Below, piece after piece: positions 34,735 through 41,740 of a DNA stretch of 64,000 bases (position 1 is the stretch's first letter; each line of letters opens with the position of its first letter). The translations under genes and the position numbers were made by a program. The stretch lies in NCBI RefSeq assembly GCF_005889735.1, contig NZ_VCKY01000011.1:1-64000 (forward strand), read 5' to 3'. This DNA is from Nonomuraea turkmeniaca (GTDB lineage: Bacteria; Actinomycetota; Actinomycetes; Streptosporangiales; Streptosporangiaceae). The notes beneath the pieces are model-generated. The model saw nothing but the letters and a program-made list of their open reading frames with translations, was not told the DNA's origin and made no database searches.

Positions 34735-35259
34735 TCAGTAGCGGTAGAAACCCGCGAGGTCCTTCAGCCGGGCGATGTCGTCGATGCGCACCACGGCCCC
34801 GGTCTCGGGCGCGTTCATCATCTTGCCGTCACCCAAGTAGATGCCGACATGGTGGGTTCTGACGGCCTTTTTGGTGATCTTTCCGAAGAAAACAAGATCT
34901 CCGGGTACGGGCGCCGCGTCGACCCGCCGCATCTTCCGTACGTGATCATTGGTGTTCCCCGGCCCCAGCACGTCCTCCCCGTGCGCCAGCGCGTACACCC
35001 ACCGGGCGAACCCCGAGCAGTCGAGGCCGCGTGTCTTCGCGGCCGGGCAGGGCTTGATCCGGCCCTTGTAGCCCTTGCAGGTCCCCTTCGACGGCCCCGG
35101 CCGCTCCGCGTGGCCGCCGCCCCACGAGTACACGATGCCGTGCCGCTCGAGCTCGTACGCGATCTGCACGATCCTCGGCAGCACGCGGGTCGCGAAGGGC
35201 ATGGAAGCCGTGGCGGTCAGCAGGATCAGCACCGCCGCCACGGCTAACCGCCGCTTCAT
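34735..35259 (-). CDS. NlpC/P60 family cell-wall endopeptidase
   Basis: This 174-residue protein starts with an export helix (LAVAAVLILLTATASMPFA). The NlpC/P60 domain has the catalytic Cys in RGLDCSGFARWVYAL, the His in THHVGIYLGDGKMMNAPETG, and the substrate loop VPGDLVFFG. It should cleave gamma-D-Glu/diaminopimelate bonds in peptidoglycan outside the cell. It is followed downstream (on the same strand) by no partner, and the GH25 lysozyme gene lies upstream, so two wall hydrolases are adjacent. Confidence 0.9.
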   Translation of the reverse strand: MKRRLAVAAVLILLTATASMPFATRVLPRIVQIAYELERHGIVYSWGGGHAERPGPSKGTCKGYKGRIKPCPAAKTRGLDCSGFARWVYALAHGEDVLGPGNTNDHVRKMRRVDAAPVPGDLVFFGKITKKAVRTHHVGIYLGDGKMMNAPETGAVVRIDDIARLKDLAGFYRY

Positions 35260-35318
35260 CCCGTTCCCGTCCCCTCCACCTACTGTCGGGCCCGGGATTC
35301 ATACTGCCCTACACCTGC

Positions 35319-35378
35319 CTTATATGGACTTATACGGACCCATCAGGACTCATCAGGACTCATCGGGACTTATCCGGC
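35319..35378. repeat. Six degenerate 10-bp direct repeats
   Basis: Successive 10-mers from 35319 follow the pattern C(T/C)(T/C)ATNNGGA: CTTATATGGA, CTTATACGGA, CCCATCAGGA, CTCATCAGGA, CTCATCGGGA, CTTATCCGGC. They begin at the end of the lysozyme gene and sit upstream of the NlpC gene. A 10-bp period is close to one helical turn, so a protein could bind each copy on the same face. Confidence 0.8.
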
Positions 35379-36389
35379 TTTGAGGGTGAGCTTCACCGAA
35401 CCGACGGTGACGTTGATGCCGACCGTGCCCTTCGACTTGCGTGGCTTGGTGGTGAATGTGAACGTCACCTTCTTGCCGCGCGGCAACTCCGCGATCGCGC
35501 AACGCACCGCCGTACCGCTGTACGTGCATCCAGGCGCCCTGACCACGCTCTGCCCGCCGAACGCGCGCCCGGAGAGCTTGACGTTCGTGACGGGGTGCGG
35601 GCCGGTGTTCGCGACGGTGACCGTGTACGTGCGCCTGCTCTTCGCCACGCCCGTGACCGACACCTCCGCCGGCGGGTTGGCCATCGCCTTGAGCTGGGAT
35701 TCCGAGCCGTTGAACGAGTTCCCGCCGCCGACCAGCGGTCCCTTGTCCGCCGACTGCCAGAAGGTGTGCTTCTTCCAGCTCTTGGGCAGCTCCCCCGGGT
35801 CGGTGCCCCAGCGGGCGAGCCAGAGCGGGTTGGACCTGAACTTCGTGGAGTTGCCCGTGCAGGTCTGCCACCAGCTCGTGGTGGTGTAGATGATCGCGTG
35901 TCGGCCGGTCCGCGCGCGGTACCTCTTCGTGAAGTCCTGGAGCCAGGTGACCATGTCTTCCGTGGACAGGTCGTAGCAGTTGTTCTTGCCGTTCCGGTCC
36001 TTGTACGGGTTGTCCTCGATATCGAGCACTCCCTGCAACGTCTGGCCGTCGGCGATCCAGCTGCCGCCGTTCTGCAGGAAATATTCGGCCTGCGTCGCCC
36101 CATCGGATTCGTGCGGTTGCGCAAAGTGATAGGCACCGCGAACCAGCCCGGCCGACGCGGCACCGCCGAACTGAGGGTCGAAACGGGGGTTGCGGTAGTT
36201 CGTCCCCTCGGTGGCATGGACGAACGCGAACTTCCCACCCCCGGAAGCGACGCTTGCCCAGTCGATGTCGCCGGTCCAATTGCTGACATCGACCCCGGGT
36301 ACGCCATCGGCCGCCTCGGCGACCCCGCCACCCATTCCAAGCGCCGCAATCACCGCGAATAACCAGAGACGTTTCACGCCGGAGATCAT
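35370..36389 (-). CDS. Secreted GH25 lysozyme with a C-terminal CARDB-like domain
   Basis: This 339-residue protein has a signal peptide (LWLFAVIAALGMGGGVAEA), then a GH25 muramidase domain: GVDVSNWTGDIDW with the first catalytic Asp, FAFVHATEG, RGAYHFAQP and VLDIEDNPY with the second acidic pair. After about residue 240 a beta-rich domain (VSVTGVAKSRRTYTVTVANTGPHPVTNVKL read in parts) resembles CARDB/DUF11 adhesion modules. It cleaves MurNAc-GlcNAc bonds in the wall, possibly during hyphal remodelling. Confidence 0.92.
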   Translation of the reverse strand: MISGVKRLWLFAVIAALGMGGGVAEAADGVPGVDVSNWTGDIDWASVASGGGKFAFVHATEGTNYRNPRFDPQFGGAASAGLVRGAYHFAQPHESDGATQAEYFLQNGGSWIADGQTLQGVLDIEDNPYKDRNGKNNCYDLSTEDMVTWLQDFTKRYRARTGRHAIIYTTTSWWQTCTGNSTKFRSNPLWLARWGTDPGELPKSWKKHTFWQSADKGPLVGGGNSFNGSESQLKAMANPPAEVSVTGVAKSRRTYTVTVANTGPHPVTNVKLSGRAFGGQSVVRAPGCTYSGTAVRCAIAELPRGKKVTFTFTTKPRKSKGTVGINVTVGSVKLTLKAG

Positions 36390-36880
36390 GGCGGAGCTTC
36401 ACACAATTCCGCAAGTCCGGAAATATCCACCGATTTCGAAGTATCGAGCCAATACACCGGCCCCGGCCCCGTGGCGCCACGCCCGCCGCCCGTTCCCGCC
36501 ATCGGGCGTCACCGACGTGGGCGTCGCCGTGGATGGCATGCAGCACACGCGCCTCGTGCCGGCTCCACTCCCGCTCGCTCACCCCTTCGGGTCTTTCGAG
36601 CGTGTCCTGGAGGCCGCCGTCCCCGCTGAAGACCGGCGGGCCGAGCGCTCGTCCGAGGGCTCGCGAAAAATTCTCCGCCACGTCTGGGAAAACCGCACTT
36701 CAGAGCCCGAAAACCGGCCGTCGCCAACTCGTCACCCTGACGGAGTTTGCGCAGGTGGGGAGGGTTTATGAACGTGATGTTCGCGTTTGCCAAAGGCGGC
36801 TCTTGCTGCCCAAACTTGATTCGATCCTCAATCGAGCCCCCGACCTGGGGTTTCTTCGCCATGCCCGCAGGAGGCCGACC
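36390..36880. other. Intergenic region, about 490 bp
   Basis: This is the upstream region of both the divergent lysozyme gene and the ABC exporter. A minus-strand stretch at 36480-36681 has coding-like composition (AENFSRALGRALGPPV) but runs into the lysozyme start without a stop of its own, so I do not call a gene. GGAGG at 36870 serves the ATPase. Confidence 0.5.
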
Positions 36881-37825
36881 ATGATCCACGCCCGGGGCCT
36901 GACCCGAGTGTTCAAGCTCAAGAAGAAGGAGACCGTCGAGGCCGTCCGCGGCATCGACCTCGACGTCGAAGCCGGCCGGCTGGTGGCGTTCCTCGGCCCG
37001 AACGGCGCGGGCAAGTCGACGACGCTGCGCATCCTCACGACCCTCCTGCCGCCCACCTCGGGCACCGCCACGGTGGCCGGCCACGACGTGGCCAGGGATC
37101 CGGCAGGCGTACGCGCCCGCATCGGCTACGTGGGCCAGCGCAACAGCGCGGGAGAGGACTTCCTCGTCCGCGACGAACTGGTCACCCAGGGCCGCTGCTA
37201 CGGCCTGCCCGCCAAGCAGGCGGCGGCCCGCGCGGACGAGCTGCTCGACCTGCTCGACCTGACACCGCTGGCCAAGCGCAAGCCCGGCACGCTCTCGGGC
37301 GGACAGCGCCGCCGCCTGGACATCGCGCTCGGCCTCGTTCACCGCCCTGACCTGCTCTTCCTGGACGAGCCCTCGACGGGCCTGGACCCGAAGAGCCGCG
37401 CCGAGATCTGGGCGCACATCCTGCGGCTGCGAGAGACGTACGGGACGACGTTGTTCCTGACCACCCACTACCTGGAGGAGGCCGACACCATGGCCGAGCG
37501 GGTGGTGATCATCGACAACGGCCGGATCATCGCGGACGGCACCTCGGAGCAGCTCAAGAACGACCTCGCCGGCGACCACATCACGCTCACCACCAGCACG
37601 GAGGCGGAGGCGCGGCGGGCCGCGAGCATGAGCGACGGCACGGCGGACGGCACGACCGTGCGCGTGCGGGCCGCCAACGCGGCCGCCGCCCTGCCCGAAT
37701 GCCTGCGCGCCCTGGACGGTGCCGGCATCAAGGTCACCACGGCCGAGACCACCCGTCCCACCCTTGACGACGTGTTCCTCACTCTCACCGGGAGAAGCCT
37801 CACCGATGACGACATTCCTGCGTGA
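36881..37825 (+). CDS. DrrA-like ABC exporter ATPase
   Basis: This 314-residue ATPase has Walker A GPNGAGKST near residue 42, Q-loop YVGQRNSAGED, signature LSGGQRRRLD near 140, Walker B LLFLDEPSTGLDP near 160 and the switch His in LTTHYLEEAD. The C-terminal tail (PTLDDVFLTLTGRSL) is that of the daunorubicin-resistance DrrA group, which exports hydrophobic drugs or lipids. The ATG at 36881 has GGAGG upstream. It overlaps the permease start by 20 bp. Confidence 0.92.
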   Translation: MIHARGLTRVFKLKKKETVEAVRGIDLDVEAGRLVAFLGPNGAGKSTTLRILTTLLPPTSGTATVAGHDVARDPAGVRARIGYVGQRNSAGEDFLVRDELVTQGRCYGLPAKQAAARADELLDLLDLTPLAKRKPGTLSGGQRRRLDIALGLVHRPDLLFLDEPSTGLDPKSRAEIWAHILRLRETYGTTLFLTTHYLEEADTMAERVVIIDNGRIIADGTSEQLKNDLAGDHITLTTSTEAEARRAASMSDGTADGTTVRVRAANAAAALPECLRALDGAGIKVTTAETTRPTLDDVFLTLTGRSLTDDDIPA

Positions 37826-38552
37826 CACCGCCACCGTCTTCGCACGGGAGTTCAAACCCGCTCTGCGCGCACCCGCCGGGCTGCTGTTCGAGATGGGGCA
37901 GCCGCTGCTGTTCTTGTTCCTGTTCGGGTCGCTGCTGGACGGGGCCGTCGGCTCGTCGTGGCAGTGGTTCGTGCCGGGCATCCTGGTCATGATGTGCCTG
38001 ACGGGCCCCATGTCCGCCGGTTACACGCTGCTGGTCGAGCTGATCGGCGGCTCGATGGAGCGCATGCTGGTCACACCGCTGAACCGGACGGCGATGCTGG
38101 TGGGCAGGGCCATGAAGGCGATGATCGTGCTGCTGGTCCAGGCCGTGCTGATCATCCTGCTGGCGCTGCCGCTGGGCTTCGAGCTGCACACGGCAGGAGT
38201 GCTGGCCGGCCTGGCCCAGCTGGTCGTCTTCGGGGTCGGGCTGGGGGCTCTCTCGTTCGTCCTGGCCATCAAGTCCGCCCCCGGGGGCACGCTGTTCTGG
38301 GTCGTCAGCCAGTCGATCCTGTTCCCCCTGCTGCTCCTGTCCGGTGTGCTGCTGCCGCTGGAGACCGCCCCGGCGTGGCTGCGGGCGATCGGGCAGGTGA
38401 ACCCGGTGACGTACATCGTGGACGCACAACGATCCCTGTTCGCCGGCGACCTCGCCGACCCCTCGATCCTGTACGGCACCGCGTCCGCCTGCCTGATCGC
38501 CGCGGCCGGCCTCTACCTGGGCAACCGAGCCATGCGCCAGGGCGTCGTCTGA
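37806..38552 (+). CDS. DrrB-like ABC-2 permease
   Basis: This 248-residue permease has six membrane helices and ABC-2 features: an N-terminal amphipathic segment (TVFAREFKPALRAPAGLLF), the coupling region GGSMERMLVTPLNRTAMLVG, and FPLLLLSGVLLPLETAPAWLRAIGQVNPVTYIVDAQR, shown here in outline. It is the membrane partner of the upstream ATPase. It ends one base before the convergent antiporter gene, so the two 3' ends abut. Confidence 0.9.
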   Translation: MTTFLRDTATVFAREFKPALRAPAGLLFEMGQPLLFLFLFGSLLDGAVGSSWQWFVPGILVMMCLTGPMSAGYTLLVELIGGSMERMLVTPLNRTAMLVGRAMKAMIVLLVQAVLIILLALPLGFELHTAGVLAGLAQLVVFGVGLGALSFVLAIKSAPGGTLFWVVSQSILFPLLLLSGVLLPLETAPAWLRAIGQVNPVTYIVDAQRSLFAGDLADPSILYGTASACLIAAAGLYLGNRAMRQGVV

Positions 38553-39677
38553 TCAGGGACTGATCGCCAGGAACAAGAACGCCGCGAACAACACCAGGTG
38601 CACCCCGCTCTGCATGAGCGTCGCCCGGCCAGGCACGACGGTGAGCGTCGAGACCACGACCGTCAGGGCCAGCAACACCATGTGGGTGCCGCCCAATCCG
38701 AGCAGGAGCGGCCCTTCGAGCCAGATCGACGCCACCGCGATGGCCGGGATGGTCAGCCCGATGCTCGCCATCGCCGACCCGAGCGCCAGGTTCAGGCTGA
38801 TCTGGACCTGGTCGCGCCGGGCCGCGTTGATCGCGGCGATCGTCTCGGGCAGCAGCACCAGCAGCGCGATCACCACGCCCACGACGGCCTGCGGCAGCCC
38901 GGCCGACGACACCGCGCCCTCGATGATCGGTGACTCGACCTTGGCCAGGCCGACGACCGACACGAGCGCGACCAGCAGCAGCCCGAGGCTTGTCAGCGCG
39001 GTCCGCCCGGACGGCCGGGGCGCGTGCTCCTCGGGGTCGACGGTGTCATTGGTCGCGCTCACTTGGCCCTCGCCGCTCCGTGCTTCCCTGGGGACCGGCA
39101 GGAAGTAGTCGCGGTGCCGTACCGTCTGCGTCACCACGAACAGCGCGTACAGCGCCAGCGAGGCCACCGCCGCGAAGCCGAGCTGGGCAGGCGAGAACGC
39201 CGGCCCTTGTGCGCTCGTCGTGAACGTGGGCAGCACCAGGCTCAGCGTGGCGAGCGTGGCCACGGTGGCGAGCGCCTTCCCCGTGCCCTCGGCGTTGAAC
39301 GCCGCGATCCGCCGCTTCAGTGTGACGGTGAGCAGGGACAGTCCTACGATGCCGTTGCAGGTGATCATCACGGCCGCGAACACGGTGTCCCGGGCCAGAG
39401 CACCGGTCTGCGCCCCACCGGAGATCATGAGGCTGACGATGAGCGCCACCTCGATCACCGTCACCGCCACCGCCAGCACCAGCGAGCCGAAAGGCTCCCC
39501 CACGCGGTGGGCGATGACCTCGGCGTGGTGCACGGCGGCCAGCACCGCGCCGGCCAGCAGCAGGGCCACGATGATCGCGAGCGCGAGCGGCAGCTCACGG
39601 CCCCAGGAGAGCCCCAGCGCGAGCAGCGCCAGTGCGGGTAGGAGAACGGTCCACAACCTCGCAGCGTTACGGATCAT
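38553..39677 (-). CDS. Ca2+/H+ antiporter (CaCA superfamily, ChaA/Cax type)
   Basis: This 374-residue protein has eleven hydrophobic segments and the two duplicated alpha repeats of the family: GEPFGSLVLAVAVTVIEVAL and LLPETIAAINAARRDQVQIS with NLALGSAMASIGLT. An acidic loop (DTVDPEEHAPRPSG) separates the halves. It should extrude Ca2+ (or Na+/K+) across the cytoplasmic membrane in exchange for protons. The start is the ATG at 39675-39677; longer in-frame starts up to 39743 reach into the divergent promoter. Confidence 0.9.
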   Translation of the reverse strand: MIRNAARLWTVLLPALALLALGLSWGRELPLALAIIVALLLAGAVLAAVHHAEVIAHRVGEPFGSLVLAVAVTVIEVALIVSLMISGGAQTGALARDTVFAAVMITCNGIVGLSLLTVTLKRRIAAFNAEGTGKALATVATLATLSLVLPTFTTSAQGPAFSPAQLGFAAVASLALYALFVVTQTVRHRDYFLPVPREARSGEGQVSATNDTVDPEEHAPRPSGRTALTSLGLLLVALVSVVGLAKVESPIIEGAVSSAGLPQAVVGVVIALLVLLPETIAAINAARRDQVQISLNLALGSAMASIGLTIPAIAVASIWLEGPLLLGLGGTHMVLLALTVVVSTLTVVPGRATLMQSGVHLVLFAAFLFLAISP

Positions 39678-39769
39678 ATACAGGGCGTCTTTCCCTTCTT
39701 TGGGGCGGAAAAGGGTTTCACCCTGATAATGCCTTGACATCACGTTTTGGCGGGAATGAAGGTGACTTG

Positions 39770-40285
39770 GTGGCCCATGTGATCGCGACGAACACCGTGC
39801 CCTGGATTCCCGTGGCGCACCGCCTCGACGTCATGTTGTCCCGGACCGTTCCGCCCGCGGACAGCACCACGTCGGCGTTCGCGTTCGTCACCGACGAGCT
39901 CGGCAGGACCCTGATGACCTGCGTGGATCGGGAGGGGAGGGGCTGGGACATCCCGGGCGGCCATCTCGAACCCGGCGAGAGCGCGATCGACGCCGCGGCG
40001 CGCGAGTTGCACGAGGAGACCGGCCTGCGCCTGCCTCCCGCCGCCCTGTCCGTCTTCGCCTGGCAGCGGATCCAGCTCTTTGACGCCCCGCCGGCCGAGT
40101 ACCGCTACGCGGCGTTGACGTACATGGCCATGTTCCGCGCCGTCGTGCCGGGCCCGGGCGCCCCGACCCGCCCGCCGGCGGGTTCGGAGAGCACCCGTGC
40201 CGAGTGGCTGCCGCGCGCGGACATCGAACGCCTCTGCGGGCACCGCACGTGGCTGACGCTGCTAGAGCGCGCGGGCACGCTCTAG
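39770..40285 (+). CDS. NUDIX hydrolase
   Basis: This 171-residue protein carries a full NUDIX box (GGHLEPGESAIDAAARELHE then ETGL), which binds Mg2+ and cleaves nucleoside diphosphates linked to another moiety. The N-terminal strand SAFAFVTDELGRTLMTCVD and the C-terminal EWLPRADIERL are typical. The GTG at 39770 has GAAGG 7 bases upstream. The 3' end overlaps the convergent flavin reductase by 24 bp. The substrate is unknown. Confidence 0.88.
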   Translation: MAHVIATNTVPWIPVAHRLDVMLSRTVPPADSTTSAFAFVTDELGRTLMTCVDREGRGWDIPGGHLEPGESAIDAAARELHEETGLRLPPAALSVFAWQRIQLFDAPPAEYRYAALTYMAMFRAVVPGPGAPTRPPAGSESTRAEWLPRADIERLCGHRTWLTLLERAGTL

Positions 40286-40936
40286 GTCTTCCCCGCGGTA
40301 GAAGTGTTCGGGAATGCGGGCGAGCGTGGACGGATGGACCTGCGGCCCGAGCCCGTACAAGTGCTGGAAGCTCATGATCAGCGGGCGCCAGGCGTCAGGG
40401 TCGATGCGATCGCTCGTCCCGGCCATCCGGATCTCCTCGTGCACCCAGACCCGCTGCACGCGTACCTCGAAGGCCAGCGTCCCGCCGTCGTCCCCGACCG
40501 GATGCACGGCCTCGACCACGGCCTCCATGCTGACCGGGCACTCGGCGACCCGCGGCGGCGTCACCGTCTCGGAGGGGACGGCGGTCAGTCCGGCCCGCTC
40601 GAACTTGTCCGGCACGTACCGGTAGCCCCGCTCCCACTTGCGGTCAGGCACCGGATTGGAGCCGGTGGTGAGCGCCAGCCGGTCGACGGCGCCGGCCATC
40701 GCGTCGGAGGGCAGGTTCAGTACGCACTCGCGCGTCCTCACTAAGTTTTGAGCCGTTTTGGCCCGTGAGCCCAGTCCCAGCATGCCCCTCCAGCCGAGCC
40801 AGAAGACCGACGACATGGGGGCCAGGTTGGGGGTGCCCTCCTCGTTCGTGGAAGAGAGCAACACGACCGGGGTGCCGAAGTAGAGGATGCTGGGCTCGAC
40901 CCTGGTGTGCGCCTGCGTGTTGAGGGAAATGCTCAT
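40262..40936 (-). CDS. Flavin reductase-like (split-barrel FMN-binding) protein
   Basis: This 224-residue protein has the flavin reductase-like fold: EPSILYFGTPVVLLSSTNEEG, NLAPMSSVFWLGWRGMLGLG (FMN phosphate loop) and TAQNLVRTRECVLNLP. It likely binds FMN and reduces it or an attached substrate. Two starts 15 bases apart are possible; the ATG at 40934-40936 (MSISLNTQ) gives the more usual length. It follows the GNAT gene by 21 bp on the same strand, suggesting one transcript. Confidence 0.82.
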   Translation of the reverse strand: MSISLNTQAHTRVEPSILYFGTPVVLLSSTNEEGTPNLAPMSSVFWLGWRGMLGLGSRAKTAQNLVRTRECVLNLPSDAMAGAVDRLALTTGSNPVPDRKWERGYRYVPDKFERAGLTAVPSETVTPPRVAECPVSMEAVVEAVHPVGDDGGTLAFEVRVQRVWVHEEIRMAGTSDRIDPDAWRPLIMSFQHLYGLGPQVHPSTLARIPEHFYRGEDLERARAL

Positions 40937-40957
40937 ACCCACCAGTGTCATGGCTCG

Positions 40958-41590
40958 TCAGGGGCACCGCTGGCGGGTATCGGACATCGCGGCCAGCCGG
41001 GCGCTCAGCTCCGACCTGACCGCCGGCCACTCGTCGGCGATCACCGAGAAGACGGCCGAATCCCGAACCTGCCCCTCCTCGCCCGGCGCCCACGAGGGCG
41101 ACCAATTCCGCAACACCCCCTCGAACCGGGCGCCGAGGCGCTCGATCGCCCGCCGCGACCGCACGTTGCGGGCATCCGTCTTGAGATCGACCCGCACCAC
41201 CTCGAGTGCCTCGAACGCGTACGTGAACAGCAGGAGCTTGGCCTCGGCGTTGATCCCCGTGCCCTGCGCCGACGCGGCCAGCCAGGTCCACCCCACCTCG
41301 ATCGCCCGCAACTCCTCCCGCCCCGGCCAGAAGCGAGGATCCCAGAACGCCGTGCATCCGACGGCTCGGCCATCCGCCGCCCGCACCTGCGCGAACGGCG
41401 TCAGCCCCGTGCGCTCCTGCTGATCCCGCAGGTACGCCTCGATGTCCGCGCCTCGAGGCACCAGGGTGAACGCGTAGGCGGAGCGATCCTCCTCCGCCGC
41501 CCACGCCAGATCGGCCGCATGCCGCATCTCCAGGGGCTCCAGCCTGACCAGGGATCCGCGCAGCACAGGAACATCGAGCCGCAGGCTCAT
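40958..41590 (-). CDS. GNAT N-acetyltransferase, RimJ/RimL type
   Basis: This 210-residue protein has the GNAT core: VRLEPLEMRHAADLAWAAEE, the central strand RAIEVGWTWLAASAQGTGIN with the acetyl-CoA pyrophosphate loop, and VVRVDLKTDARNVRSRRAIERLGARFEG as helix alpha-4, quoted in outline. RimL-type members acetylate protein N-termini, polyamines or drugs. The target is not evident. Confidence 0.87.
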   Translation of the reverse strand: MSLRLDVPVLRGSLVRLEPLEMRHAADLAWAAEEDRSAYAFTLVPRGADIEAYLRDQQERTGLTPFAQVRAADGRAVGCTAFWDPRFWPGREELRAIEVGWTWLAASAQGTGINAEAKLLLFTYAFEALEVVRVDLKTDARNVRSRRAIERLGARFEGVLRNWSPSWAPGEEGQVRDSAVFSVIADEWPAVRSELSARLAAMSDTRQRCP

Positions 41591-41740
41591 GGAACTCTCC
41601 TCATCGTTCCCGGCGTTGGCACCTTGCCGCTTGGGGCAGGTTGCCGGACCGTCACAGGGCCGGGTCCCTCGGATCCTCTGGATGAATCTCGGTGCCGAGA
41701 TGATGCCCGACCCCCGAGACGTCCGTCAAACGAGGACCGT

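Noticed and set aside
36480-36681. Minus-strand coding-like stretch starting MAENFSRALGR
   Set aside because: It has no stop before the lysozyme gene, no ribosome site, and no family; it may be a relic or chance.
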